The translations under genes and the position numbers were made by a program. A stretch of DNA of 28,666 nucleotides from a virus. Each line of letters begins with the position of its first letter. Within the stretch, counting starts at the first letter, position 1. The stretch covers positions 1-28,666 of the IMG/VR virus record IMGVR_UViG_3300024351_000066. One strand, 5' to 3'. Shown piece after piece: positions 12,905 to 21,660 of the stretch. The notes under the pieces were generated by a model. The model ran no database searches, was not told the origin of the DNA, and saw nothing but the letters and a program-made list of their open reading frames with translations.

Positions 12905-15900
12905 ATGTCATTATATTCTCAAAGAGTAGCACAAGATAATCCAGTATTATATTTTGAAAACAATTCAAGCGGGGTCAACAATACTGGCTCACGTACTCCA
13001 ACAATTAGTACAGGCACATCAAACGTATTTTATTCAACTGGAGGAGTTGCAAATAGTCCCTACATTTACGTCGGTGACTATAACGATAGTAATTATGGAT
13101 TTGAATATTCAGACTCAACAACAACATTTAATGACAAAGCGTTTTCTATAACAGGTTGGTTTAAAGTATCTGCATCAGATAATCAACAAGCATTTAACTG
13201 GATTTTTCATACTGGAACATCTGGAAACGGAATTAATATTGACGTAAATCAGTCACTTGCATATTTAAGTGCAACGCCCAATGGGTTTACTAATCAGGTA
13301 AGTTCACCTGGAGTTTCTCTTAATGCATGGCATCATTTTGCTTGGACCGTAGATTCTACAAATATGAAACTATATATTGATGGAAGTCTTGTTTCCACAG
13401 CATCAACACCATCTACAATATCAATGGATTCACAAGTTAAATACTGGATGCGATGGACTTCAAGCGGAACAACCAGATATGGTGCTACGGGTAATTATGA
13501 TGAATTGGCAGTATTTGATTCAACTCTTTCAGCAACAACAATTGCTGAACATTATGCAGCAGGATTTGCTATAGGTTATTCAGCTACTCCAGCTACAGCA
13601 TCAGCATTAGCTGTTCAACCAACTACTATAATTGATAGTGGATATGTGGCACAAGCAGCAACAGCATCTGCCACATTTGCAGAAGCATCTTGGAACTTTG
13701 TTAATCTTCCACAAATGCTTGATACCTATATGCAAACATTGTCATTTGAGCAATGGTATAGATTTGATCAGCCTAAGAAAATCCGTAACTATGGAACTGG
13801 CGGAAATGCTGAAACAGCATGGGCATTTAACGGATCAGCTACGACAGATATTCTGGGCGGAAGACAGGGTTCAGGTGCATTAGTAATTTATGGACAACAA
13901 GGTAATACAGTTCCACTTGCATTTGGAGTTAACCAACCATACTCTACAGAAATTACAGATAATGAATTTGCAATTGGTTTTTGGTTTAAAGCAGAATCTG
14001 GATTTGGTGACAAATTAGCAGATATTATTAAATATTACAATCCATTTGGATCAGATTATTATAATTTAAGAATTAGAAATACTGGATATGTAGAATGGAC
14101 AATGCAAGGAAATCAGCAAAATCAAGTTGTTCATTTAACAAATGTGGCTGATGGAAATTGGCACTTTATTCATGCAAGAGCATCTACTTCAGGTAATACA
14201 ATTTCCATAAATGTTGATAATGGAACTGCCGTATCTACAACTACTAATGGAACTTGGCCATCTGTTTCTGCTTTAACTTTTGGAAATGTATTAAACTCAG
14301 GAACTAATAATAAAAAGGGTTACATTTCTCATTATTGGGTAAACGGATATAGCACAATTACCAGCACTCAAATTGGCAACATGATTACATATGCTGGTAC
14401 ACCAATTCAAGCTGCAACAATATTGCCAGAACCAACAGTTAAATTTACAAATGCCTATAATGATTATATTCAAGCCAATGGTTCAACAATTGAGTTTAGA
14501 ATGGATGAAGCTACGGGAACACCTGTAAACTTTGGAACAATAGATTCATTGTCCATTGGTTTAAATGGATCAAATGTAAGTTATTTACAACCAACAGTAA
14601 ATAGATATGCTTATAAATTTACAAATGCTAATACTTATCTACAAGGTGACTGGACTGCCGCTTCTGGTACATTTAGCACAAATGCTCAACAAACCATGGT
14701 TGTTAGATTTAAATCAAATGGCTATAAATCATTTGAACAAATTCTTGGATCTACTGGTATGTTTGGATTTCTTGGAACTGGTATTACAATAGCATTAGGT
14801 GCTAATAATGGACATATTTCTGCCAGATTAAATAAAGGATTTGGTCCAACAGATACAGAAACAATTACATGGTCAACAAACGTAGCAGATAACGAGTGGC
14901 ACCTTGCGGTAGCTTGCAAGTCTGGTTCTAACTTTACATTATATGTAGATGGTAAACAAAGAGCACAAATTACTAACTCAGCAATTACACCTGCAAACTC
15001 TGGAACATGGGGTGTTGCAGCTGAAGGTAAATATAATGGAACAGGGTCAAATACTAAAGAATTATATATTGATGAATTTGCAGTATTAGCTACTGAAATT
15101 ACGGCTGCAGAAGCATTTGAGATGTATCAGGCAATTTCATTAGACACAGATAATGAAATATCAGCATTAATGGTTAATCCTACATACTCAGCTGGATATG
15201 GCCCAACAATTGCAGCAGCTCCAATGATTGCAACTGCTGCAGAAGGAGCGGTATTCCCATTTGTAGTTCCATTAACTGGACAAGCATTATTCCAGCAACC
15301 TAACTTTGAGGCTACAAAGAATACAAGCAATGCTGTAACCGCATGGACAGCATCTGCATTAATGGAAGACATAACATTTTCAATTGGTGAATTTAACGGT
15401 GCTCAACACATGGAAGCAACTGCTACATTCCCACAACCACAATTATTTATTCCAGGATTCTGGTTCGACAACCCTAAGATTGCTACAGCTGAAATGGTTC
15501 AGCCAACAGTTGTTACAACTCTTGGAGCGCTAATCAAGCCACAAAGCTTAAATGCCAAGGCTATGTTTGCATTGCCTCCAGCATATTATTTAGCAAGTGA
15601 TGATAAGTGGTATCAAGCACTTCTTAATGTAGATTATCAAACTCCATCAGTTGCTGGAAAGATTACATTCTTTAATACCAACGATACTATTTATGTAGGT
15701 GGAGCGTATGATGGATGGCAAGCAAGACAACCAAGTGCTGGATACAATTTAGTTAATTCTCCACTTCCAGCAGCGTATGCTGGTGTTGTTGATAATCAAG
15801 GCAGAAAAGCATTAAATATTAGAAATATTGAATTAACTTATACACCTAATGAATCATATTCAGGTGGCTGGACATTAGAAACAATGTTTAGAACCACGAA

Positions 15901-18307
15901 AAAGAATCAATATATCGCTACTGGATATTTATTGGGAGACACAACAAGCTCCGTATCAAGAAATAAGCGTTCTGGAATTAGACTTAAAGATGGAAAGATT
16001 GCCTTTATAAATGAAAAAGATACATCTCTTGGATATTTGAAATCTTCAGATTCTATAGCATTTACTGGATATAAAGATATTGCAGACGGAGAATGGCACC
16101 ATCTCATTATTCAGCTTAGAAATGATGGTGTTGATGCAAATAATGCTCGTCTACAGGTATGGATTGATGGACAACTTGATATTCAAAGATTTGGATTACG
16201 TTCATATTCACCTAATCAAATTGGATTTAACTCAAGTGATGTTGATGCTTATTCTGATTTTGACATGTCGGCAATATCAATTAATAAGAGATCATATGTT
16301 CTTGAAAAAGAAATTCTTATTAACTATCTTGCAGCTATTGATGTTACTCCAATTGAAGTACCAGTAGCCAAGGCATCTGCAGACTTTGGAAAAGAAACAA
16401 AGGCATCTGGAAATAGAGGTAGAGCATTGATGCTTTACTTCTGGCCAACTGCTTCTGAACAGCTTAAAGGAGTATATACATATACCAACTTTACAAGCGA
16501 TGAAGCTGCAAATACTCTTACAACAATGGATTATTACACATCACCACCTCAAGAATATGAAGGTTGGGACGTATTCCCAGTAGATGTTACTGGGCGCTTT
16601 GTATCAGAATTAGTAAAACCTGAAGCATATGGCGTTGAAAACATAAAGCTTACAACATTTAGCTCTTATGTTGGCCCTTGGGATGGACCTAATACAAAAA
16701 CATATTTGGTAAATAGCAGAGGAACATTTGTAAATCCAGTAACAGATGCCGCAAGATATATTGATCTAATTAATGATATTGATTTATCTCAATTTGATAT
16801 GATTTTCTTTAAGAACTATCCAAATGATCCTAAAGAAAAGGATGCATTTACTGGATCAGAAATTGTTGATGCATACTTTAATTTAAGAGAATCAAAATTG
16901 TTTGAAGACTTTTTAAAGAGTCTTCGTGCAGCAGTAGATACTGGTGTGTCTCTGATGGTTTCAAGTGCACAACTTGCTCTTGATCTTAAGATTGTTGACC
17001 GTGTAGAAGTTGTTCCAGCTATGGATGACAATATTGGTCAGGGTAATTATAGTGATCCATATGCGCCAACACAAATGTTTGGCATTGAAGGCGCAGTAGA
17101 CCTTCCAGTACCTCCAGAATATGATGAACCACTTGGATGGGAAGATACTTGGAAGAATAACAGGACCAGAATTGTAAATACTCATCCTGGAATAACAGAT
17201 TATCCTGCATTGGTTAAAACACAATTTGCGTTTTGGCGAGCAACAGACGAATTCCGTTGGGGTGCACCAGATAGACCATTTGCAAGATATGAACATAAAA
17301 ATGCTCTTGCCGTTGGTGATGAATTTGTAATTTCAACAACTGGAGGAGATGGTAATAAATCTACTACATATTTAGCTACTCCATTTGAAAATGTAAAGGC
17401 TGGAAAGATTATTACAGCATTTGCCAATACAGTTCGTAGAGGATTAGATTTAATTGACAATCCTTATAAGAATTATGCACAATCTATTATCCTTGAGCCA
17501 GGAGATGTTCTTGATGGGCGTCAGGTTGGTGGAAAGATTTATGTAAACTTTACTGAAGAAATTAATAAGGTTACAGAAACTGGTTCTATTGAACTTACAA
17601 GCGATTACTGGGTAAATTATGCATATGAAAATGGAGCAATTGATATTGCTGCAAGAAATGATCTTTTACAACAAGACTTTGTTCAAACTGAGACTCCATA
17701 TTGGTCATTAAACGGTATGCATATTTTACAACAAGCTGGCGCACAATATGAACTTGATACAGACTTTGAAAAACCTGGTGTTCAAAAGAAGGCAGTAAAG
17801 ACTAGAAAGATTAATAAAGCTGGTGGACTGTCATTCACTTCAGTACCAACTGGCGGAGTATTCTTCTCCAGCACATATGCATGGCAATATCCAATGATCA
17901 ATTTTGAAGTGCCATCAATGCCTACAAGAGGATTCCGCTGGTTGTCTAATAGAGAAGTTCTAGAAGGAACAGTTATCCGCCCAGTATCTATGGATGCTAC
18001 AGCACAAATGCCAAATGCATTAGCTGTCCCAGATAAGGGAGCTTCATTTAGAACACAATCAATGGTTGCTGCTGGATACTTACCAGAAACACAATTTAGT
18101 TCAGGCACACGTACAATTCCTGTACTTCCTATGACTGCAAATGCTACAATTGTAAAGCCAGGGTCAACAATTGGAGTAACGCCAATGACTGCAACTACTG
18201 GAATGTTTATAAATAATAGAGCAATTGTTGCTGCAGAAGATCAGGTAATACTATACTTGATGCACGTAGACCCAATACTATACATAAGAGAGGACGTAAT
18301 CAAATGA
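12905..18307 (+). CDS. Giant multi-LamG fibre/receptor-binding protein, complete (unit B)
   Basis: 1800 residues, over a third of the 14.8 kb unit. Four LamG/concanavalin-like domains can be traced by their WFK/ETMF strand, a (N/E)WHxx strand and a YIDG/WIDG hairpin: ~15-220, ~280-495, ~528-742 and ~985-1145. Between them and at the C-terminus lie repeated short beta motifs (for example MEATATFPQP, MDATAQMPN, MTANATIVKP). The region from ~1170 (GRALMLYFWP) to the end has no family I recognise. Likely attaches to surface glycans of the host. There is no Shine-Dalgarno before the ATG, which sits at the end of a terminator-like U-tract, so expression is probably kept below that of capsid genes. 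The first LamG domain is unrelated in sequence to that of the gene starting at 27742. Confidence 0.85.
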   Translation: MSLYSQRVAQDNPVLYFENNSSGVNNTGSRTPTISTGTSNVFYSTGGVANSPYIYVGDYNDSNYGFEYSDSTTTFNDKAFSITGWFKVSASDNQQAFNWIFHTGTSGNGINIDVNQSLAYLSATPNGFTNQVSSPGVSLNAWHHFAWTVDSTNMKLYIDGSLVSTASTPSTISMDSQVKYWMRWTSSGTTRYGATGNYDELAVFDSTLSATTIAEHYAAGFAIGYSATPATASALAVQPTTIIDSGYVAQAATASATFAEASWNFVNLPQMLDTYMQTLSFEQWYRFDQPKKIRNYGTGGNAETAWAFNGSATTDILGGRQGSGALVIYGQQGNTVPLAFGVNQPYSTEITDNEFAIGFWFKAESGFGDKLADIIKYYNPFGSDYYNLRIRNTGYVEWTMQGNQQNQVVHLTNVADGNWHFIHARASTSGNTISINVDNGTAVSTTTNGTWPSVSALTFGNVLNSGTNNKKGYISHYWVNGYSTITSTQIGNMITYAGTPIQAATILPEPTVKFTNAYNDYIQANGSTIEFRMDEATGTPVNFGTIDSLSIGLNGSNVSYLQPTVNRYAYKFTNANTYLQGDWTAASGTFSTNAQQTMVVRFKSNGYKSFEQILGSTGMFGFLGTGITIALGANNGHISARLNKGFGPTDTETITWSTNVADNEWHLAVACKSGSNFTLYVDGKQRAQITNSAITPANSGTWGVAAEGKYNGTGSNTKELYIDEFAVLATEITAAEAFEMYQAISLDTDNEISALMVNPTYSAGYGPTIAAAPMIATAAEGAVFPFVVPLTGQALFQQPNFEATKNTSNAVTAWTASALMEDITFSIGEFNGAQHMEATATFPQPQLFIPGFWFDNPKIATAEMVQPTVVTTLGALIKPQSLNAKAMFALPPAYYLASDDKWYQALLNVDYQTPSVAGKITFFNTNDTIYVGGAYDGWQARQPSAGYNLVNSPLPAAYAGVVDNQGRKALNIRNIELTYTPNESYSGGWTLETMFRTTKKNQYIATGYLLGDTTSSVSRNKRSGIRLKDGKIAFINEKDTSLGYLKSSDSIAFTGYKDIADGEWHHLIIQLRNDGVDANNARLQVWIDGQLDIQRFGLRSYSPNQIGFNSSDVDAYSDFDMSAISINKRSYVLEKEILINYLAAIDVTPIEVPVAKASADFGKETKASGNRGRALMLYFWPTASEQLKGVYTYTNFTSDEAANTLTTMDYYTSPPQEYEGWDVFPVDVTGRFVSELVKPEAYGVENIKLTTFSSYVGPWDGPNTKTYLVNSRGTFVNPVTDAARYIDLINDIDLSQFDMIFFKNYPNDPKEKDAFTGSEIVDAYFNLRESKLFEDFLKSLRAAVDTGVSLMVSSAQLALDLKIVDRVEVVPAMDDNIGQGNYSDPYAPTQMFGIEGAVDLPVPPEYDEPLGWEDTWKNNRTRIVNTHPGITDYPALVKTQFAFWRATDEFRWGAPDRPFARYEHKNALAVGDEFVISTTGGDGNKSTTYLATPFENVKAGKIITAFANTVRRGLDLIDNPYKNYAQSIILEPGDVLDGRQVGGKIYVNFTEEINKVTETGSIELTSDYWVNYAYENGAIDIAARNDLLQQDFVQTETPYWSLNGMHILQQAGAQYELDTDFEKPGVQKKAVKTRKINKAGGLSFTSVPTGGVFFSSTYAWQYPMINFEVPSMPTRGFRWLSNREVLEGTVIRPVSMDATAQMPNALAVPDKGASFRTQSMVAAGYLPETQFSSGTRTIPVLPMTANATIVKPGSTIGVTPMTATTGMFINNRAIVAAEDQVILYLMHVDPILYIREDVIK
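13673..13799 (+). repeat. 127-bp segment repeated exactly at the window end (28540-28666)
   Basis: The final 127 bases of the window match this fibre segment without mismatch, the preceding base (28539/13672) differs, and the window stops there. Similarly bases 1-101 match 15278-15378 exactly. Together they mark the edges of a fibre segment (13800-15277) that is missing from the other unit. Confidence 0.95.
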
Positions 18308-18639
18308 TTAGTCAATACTGGATAAACCAGATCCCTGCTAGGCCTCTTTCGATTCAAGTAAAGGACCAGGATGGAAACAATGTTAACCTCTCTCCTTATA
18401 CTACAATCGCAGCGGTTCTATTAGGATCAAGAAATGAAGAAATAAGCTTAACAGGCTCAACACTTAACACAAGCGGAAAAGAATATGGAACCATCATATT
18501 TGAATGGCCAACAGATCGTAGTCTTTTTGAATACCCTGGAGACTATGTTTTCCAGCTTAAATTGAGCGGAACAGGAAAATTAGATTTCACAACAACTCAT
18601 ACACTAAGAGTTCGTGAATTAGGAAGGAGATTTAGATAA
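18304..18639 (+). CDS. Small Ig-like protein resembling BppU N-terminal domain (unit B)
   Basis: 111 residues; homologue of the gene at 3171, with the same IPxxPLSIxVxDxxG start and GDYVFQLKLSGTGKLDFTTT core, but lacking about six C-terminal residues of the A copy. Here the stop overlaps the next start as TAATG rather than the two genes overlapping by 17 bases. Most of the divergence is in the middle strands. Confidence 0.6.
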   Translation: MISQYWINQIPARPLSIQVKDQDGNNVNLSPYTTIAAVLLGSRNEEISLTGSTLNTSGKEYGTIIFEWPTDRSLFEYPGDYVFQLKLSGTGKLDFTTTHTLRVRELGRRFR

Positions 18640-19028
18640 TGTTTAGTACTGTTAATAGCGTAAAAGAATATACTGGATACGATGTAACAATGCCATTAAT
18701 TGCAAGAGCTCAGGCAATTGTAGAAATTTATATTGGTAGAGATGAAGTAGATATTGAATCTGCATCTGATTTAATTTTGCTTGATAAAATTACTTCATAT
18801 CAAACAGCTTATATGCTTGAAAATGAAGATGTTGTTTTTAAACAAGCAGCATTAACAAGTCAAGGCCAAACAGATGCAATTGTTAACTTTGATACTAGAA
18901 TGATGTCACCATTTATGTCACCATTAGCAATAATTGCTGCTAATGGACTTTCATGGAATAGATCCAGAAGCTACAGAACTGGCAAAATATTTCAATGGCC
19001 GACACGCATGGACTGGAGAACTCTATAA
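18639..19028 (+). CDS. Putative head-tail connector/adaptor protein (unit B)
   Basis: 129 residues, same length as the A copy at 3508. N-terminal helices VNSVKEYTGYDVTMPLIARA and IGRDEVDIESASD, central LLDKITSYQTAYMLENEDV, and the shared C-terminus GKIFQWPTRMDWRTL. Conservation of length with scattered substitutions supports a structural role in a fixed ring geometry. Assignment to the gp6-like adaptor type is by size, helical pattern and neighbours. Confidence 0.55.
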   Translation: MFSTVNSVKEYTGYDVTMPLIARAQAIVEIYIGRDEVDIESASDLILLDKITSYQTAYMLENEDVVFKQAALTSQGQTDAIVNFDTRMMSPFMSPLAIIAANGLSWNRSRSYRTGKIFQWPTRMDWRTL

Positions 19029-19372
19029 TGTTGTTTGACACACTCAGAAGAGCCAAATATAATTATACTGCAGACTATTATGGCTATAGAAGAGTAACTT
19101 CTGCGGACGGAACAGTAACAGAAAATATTTATGAAACAATTCCAAGTCCAATCATACTTGCATTAAGTACAACATTTATAGGAGATATAGTTATATTAAC
19201 TAATTCTAAATTACAAAAAGCTGGTTATTTGGCCAACATAAGAGATAGAAATGGAAATGAAATTTATGATGAAGGTCAGTGGGAAATCAAATCCACACAG
19301 CCAGTAGTCAATGCTTTAGGTTTTGTAGAAGGATATAAATATAAAGCAAAAATTATTTCTGGTGATGTTTAA
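19028..19372 (+). CDS. Putative head-closure/stopper-like protein (unit B)
   Basis: 114 residues starting MLFDTLRRAKYNYTADYYG; the conserved YRRVTSADGTV aligns with the A copy at 3897, which is eleven residues longer. An upstream in-frame start at 18995 would lie well inside the adaptor gene and is rejected in favour of the TAATG overlap. Less than half identical to A by eye, one of the most diverged structural genes. Confidence 0.5.
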   Translation: MLFDTLRRAKYNYTADYYGYRRVTSADGTVTENIYETIPSPIILALSTTFIGDIVILTNSKLQKAGYLANIRDRNGNEIYDEGQWEIKSTQPVVNALGFVEGYKYKAKIISGDV

Positions 19373-20097
19373 TGGCTAGAGGACGTTTTAGATTTGCTGT
19401 AAGATATATAGGAAGACAAGTATTTGGTTCAAAACGTCTGAATAGAAGATCAAACGGCAGAAGAGATGGGTATGACAGTTTATTTGATGCCGCAAAAGAT
19501 ATTAATAATGCCCGTGGTGGATATTTAGATGATAATCTTTGGGAAGAAGCTTATACTGATGTAATTGATTCACAAAAAGATAAAGCTGGAAATGCAGGAC
19601 AAGAAACACTTTTAGGTGATGATTATTTTGCTAATCATGCAAAAGATTATTGCAGAACAAATGGAAAAGATTATAATCCAGAAGATTTTATTTCTTATGT
19701 TCAAAATCATTTAGGCGATGAGTATTATAATGCAATAAGTGAAATTACAGAAGAGTGCGCTAATGAATTGTATGAAGCGTGGGATCAATCATATGCTGGA
19801 GATAACATCGGCGAAAAGATGTTTGGTGATTATACTCCAAAGAATAACAGAGTGTATGGCAGCACTGCTGGTGCAGCTGCTGCATATAGAGCGGCAGCTA
19901 TTAGAAATGGATACAAAGCTCCGACTTCAGCGGCAAACAGACAATTTAATTCAGAAAAAAATAGACAGTCTCTTATTTCAAGATTTGGAACTGGACCTAC
20001 AAAGGCATGGAAATCTGGTGATAGCATCCGAAATAATCCTGGATATAGTGCATACAGACAAGCTGCTCTTAGAAATGGAAAAACATTAAGGCCATGA
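19372..20097 (+). CDS. 241-aa protein of unknown function, unit B only
   Basis: Highly basic N-terminus (MARGRFRFAVRYIGRQVFG), an acidic helical middle (residues ~55-150, with EEAYTDVIDSQKDKAGN and ISEITEECANELYEAWDQSY), then a Gly/Ala/Arg-rich tail. The tail has two copies of a short repeat, AYRAAAIRNGYK (~172-183) and AYRQAALRNGKT, as if a binding motif were duplicated. The start overlaps the previous stop (TAATGG) and the stop overlaps the ATG of the 65-aa gene. Unit A joins the same two neighbours directly, so this is a cleanly inserted or deleted gene. Function unknown; a minor virion or ejected protein is possible. Confidence 0.65.
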   Translation: MARGRFRFAVRYIGRQVFGSKRLNRRSNGRRDGYDSLFDAAKDINNARGGYLDDNLWEEAYTDVIDSQKDKAGNAGQETLLGDDYFANHAKDYCRTNGKDYNPEDFISYVQNHLGDEYYNAISEITEECANELYEAWDQSYAGDNIGEKMFGDYTPKNNRVYGSTAGAAAAYRAAAIRNGYKAPTSAANRQFNSEKNRQSLISRFGTGPTKAWKSGDSIRNNPGYSAYRQAALRNGKTLRP

Positions 20098-20291
20098 CAC
20101 AGACACAAGCAATATTAGGTATAGTTGTGTCCGTTATGTCCGTTTTAGCAGGATTTACGGCATTCGTTAAATGGCTTGTTAAACATTATTTATACGAACT
20201 TAGACCTAATGGTGGTGGATCAATGAAAGATCAGATTAATAGACTTGAACAACGCATTGACCACATCTTTGAAATAATATCCCAAAAATAG
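20094..20291 (+). CDS. 65-aa single-span membrane protein with coiled-coil tail (unit B)
   Basis: Protein identical to that at 4274-4471; the first 167 bases are identical as well and the remainder has a few third-position changes. Membrane span at about residues 6-30, coiled-coil part from residue 44 on. Neighbouring genes in the two units differ upstream, so this gene marks one edge of a recently shared segment. Holin-like function is only a possibility. Confidence 0.6.
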   Translation: MTQTQAILGIVVSVMSVLAGFTAFVKWLVKHYLYELRPNGGGSMKDQINRLEQRIDHIFEIISQK

Positions 20292-20292
20292 T

Positions 20293-20321
20293 TTGACACA
20301 ATAAGTCTGTTATAGTATACT
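20293..20321 (+). promoter_or_regulatory. Sigma70-type promoter for the initiator operon (unit B)
   Basis: TTGACA (20293-20298) and TATACT (20316-20321) with a 17-base spacer whose sequence partly differs from unit A, so both boxes are conserved while the spacer drifts. Confidence 0.8.
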
Positions 20322-20324
20322 TAT

Positions 20325-20347
20325 GCTATTCCTAGAGAGGGGATAGT
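20325..20347 (+). promoter_or_regulatory. Leader hairpin with ribosome binding site in the loop (unit B)
   Basis: CTATTCC (20326-20332) pairs with GGGATAG (20340-20346); the outer pair is G-U instead of the A-U of unit A. The loop TAGAGAG and start of the 3' arm carry the Shine-Dalgarno. The initiator ATG is at 20349. Confidence 0.65.
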
Positions 20348-20348
20348 A

Positions 20349-20816
20349 ATGGACTATATGTCATATATAAGAGCAATTCGCTCTTCAGACTTACCAAGTA
20401 ATGCCAGGCTGACAGCTATAATAATAGCATCTCATTTTGATTTTTCAAAGGGTGATCCAGCCTTTCCAAGTAATAAATTATTAGCCAAAGAAACAGGCTT
20501 AAGTATTTCTACCATTGTTAGAGCTAAGAGGGTATTGTCAGAGAGAGCATACCTATACTCACAGATGCGATGGGATAACTCATGTGAATACACCCCTATG
20601 CTCCCTGAGAGCAGACCCTATAGTCATGGTGAGAAACTAAATACACATATAAATACACATATAAATACAAATATAAATACACATAGAAATATGAAGGATT
20701 CTAACGAATCCTTGGTTATAAATAATATAAATGTTCAGCCAGAGGATATTCTGGTATTAGAAGAACAAAGTTCCGCCGCCGCCCGAATTATTGAGGAGGA
20801 TTGGTTGTCATGGTAG
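20349..20816 (+). CDS. Winged-helix replication-initiator-like protein (unit B)
   Basis: 155 residues. Winged-helix part at ~14-75 (LTAIIIASHFDFSK, SNKLLAKETGLSISTIVRAK, VLSERAYL). Compared with the A protein this domain is strongly diverged and the linker is different: INTH repeats encoded by four 12-bp iterons instead of LKDT repeats. The tail from KDSNESLVINNINV on is nearly identical to A. The joint change of DNA-binding domain and iterons suggests that each initiator recognises its own repeats, so the two units would be separately controlled replicons. Inference, not shown. Confidence 0.65.
   Translation: MDYMSYIRAIRSSDLPSNARLTAIIIASHFDFSKGDPAFPSNKLLAKETGLSISTIVRAKRVLSERAYLYSQMRWDNSCEYTPMLPESRPYSHGEKLNTHINTHINTNINTHRNMKDSNESLVINNINVQPEDILVLEEQSSAAARIIEEDWLSW
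20638..20685 (+). repeat. Four 12-bp iterons inside the initiator gene, unit B
   Basis: TAAATACACATA at 20638-20649 and 20650-20661, a variant TAAATACAAATA at 20662-20673, and TAAATACACATA at 20674-20685, then a degenerate remnant. Same period and place as the A repeats, different sequence. Confidence 0.85.
20638..20738. other. Candidate replication origin, unit B
   Basis: Iterons are followed by the conserved inverted repeat AAGGATTC / GAATCCTT (20694-20713) and the AT-rich stretch with GGTTATAAATAATATAAATG. The inverted repeat and AT-rich part are unchanged from unit A whereas the iterons are not. Confidence 0.5.
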
Positions 20817-20941
20817 AACAAGAAGGCGCAATTTATTGGTGTGATGATTGTGATGAATTTATTAGATACGATAAAGTCTGTGCAAATTGCAACAGCAAAG
20901 GATCAGTAGTAGGATGGATGAAAACAAATGAAGAAGTGTAG
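20810..20941 (+). CDS. 43-aa zinc-ribbon-like micro-protein (unit B)
   Basis: Begins MVEQEGAIYWCDDCDEFIRY and has CDDC and CANC knuckles. Same length as the A copy with about nine substitutions and all four cysteines kept, which argues for a folded zinc-binding product. Overlaps the initiator end by 7 bases and the next gene by 14 bases. Confidence 0.7.
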   Translation: MVEQEGAIYWCDDCDEFIRYDKVCANCNSKGSVVGWMKTNEEV

Positions 20942-21248
20942 TGGATGTAAAGTAGAAAAAGCAGTAACAGAATTTAATTTAGATAAACAATCTAAAGATG
21001 GCTTTCAGGCATACTGTAAAGCTTGTCACAAGGCCCATCATAAGGCCTACAGGGAGGCTATAAAGGCCGAAAAGGCAACGGTGTATGTAACTAGTAAGGT
21101 CTGCCTAGATTGTGGCCTAGAAAAGCCTCGTAGCCAGTTTGGTGTAAAAAACAATGTTAAGGATAAATTAAATTCTTATTGCAAGCCGTGTTGGAGACAA
21201 AGATCAGTTATAGCGTTAAGGAAATTCAATGAGAAGAAGAAAAAATGA
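20928..21248 (+). CDS. 106-aa protein with two tandem CxxC zinc modules (unit B)
   Basis: Modules CSGCKVEKAVTEF ... DGFQAYCKAC and CLDCGLEKPRSQF ... LNSYCKPC. The eight cysteines and the DGFQAYC and LNSYCKPCW pieces match the A copy; the linker between modules is diverged (YREAIKAEKATVYVTSK). No HNH catalytic motif. Probably nucleic-acid binding. Confidence 0.7.
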   Translation: MKKCSGCKVEKAVTEFNLDKQSKDGFQAYCKACHKAHHKAYREAIKAEKATVYVTSKVCLDCGLEKPRSQFGVKNNVKDKLNSYCKPCWRQRSVIALRKFNEKKKK

Positions 21249-21501
21249 CACATATGATGCGACGGGCAGAACAGGAAAAGAAGCAGCCGTTATAAGATCA
21301 TTCTGGTGTGACTACACAATGGAACAGGTTAAGCAAATGTCGCAGGAAGAGTTAGATAAATCCATTAGTGATTCTTTAGATAGATATGCAGCAGAAAGAA
21401 TGAAGATGGACAAAAGATGGGACTGGCCAATTCCTCAAGGATGGTCCTTAATAAAGAGAAACAAAAAGTCTCTTGACAAGAAAGACAAAAATATAATATA
21501 A
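21229..21501 (+). CDS. 90-aa conserved protein of unknown function (unit B)
   Basis: Almost the same as the A copy at 5372, with substitutions such as S18A, E28D and Q35K. Basic start, helical middle, lysine-rich end. Overlaps the preceding gene by 20 bases. The DNA match between the units continues past the stop into the terminator region, with only isolated differences for about 200 bases. Confidence 0.7.
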   Translation: MRRRKNDTYDATGRTGKEAAVIRSFWCDYTMEQVKQMSQEELDKSISDSLDRYAAERMKMDKRWDWPIPQGWSLIKRNKKSLDKKDKNII

Positions 21502-21547
21502 TTATCTTATTCATTACTTCCCTTACTAGGTTATGAATATATATATA

Positions 21548-21632
21548 GACTGACAACCCCACAAACCAATTAAGGAAGTCAGTCAGGGGTCCAGGGTTCG
21601 GCCAATTGTCCCTGGGCCCCTTCTCTTATTAT
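21548..21632 (+). terminator. Two-hairpin element with weak U-tract (unit B)
   Basis: First hairpin GACTGAC (21548-21554) with GTCAGTC (21578-21584), now fully Watson-Crick. Second hairpin GGGGTCCAGGG (21586-21596) with CCCTGGGCCCC (21610-21620). Compared with A, the inner pair changed A-U to G-C and the wobble moved by one position. Only TTCTCTTATTAT follows, so termination may be weaker. Confidence 0.7.
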
Positions 21633-21637
21633 TAAGG

Positions 21638-21654
21638 TATAATAGTACTATAAT
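21638..21654 (+). promoter_or_regulatory. Tandem -10 boxes for a leaderless transcript (unit B)
   Basis: TATAAT at 21638-21643 and again at 21649-21654; the second is 6 bases before the ATG at 21661. No Shine-Dalgarno of normal spacing is present. Confidence 0.5.
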
Positions 21655-21660
21655 GCAAGG

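Noticed and set aside
20638-20685. Short direct repeats as a CRISPR array
   Set aside because: The 12-bp units are contiguous, have no spacers and lie in frame inside a coding sequence.
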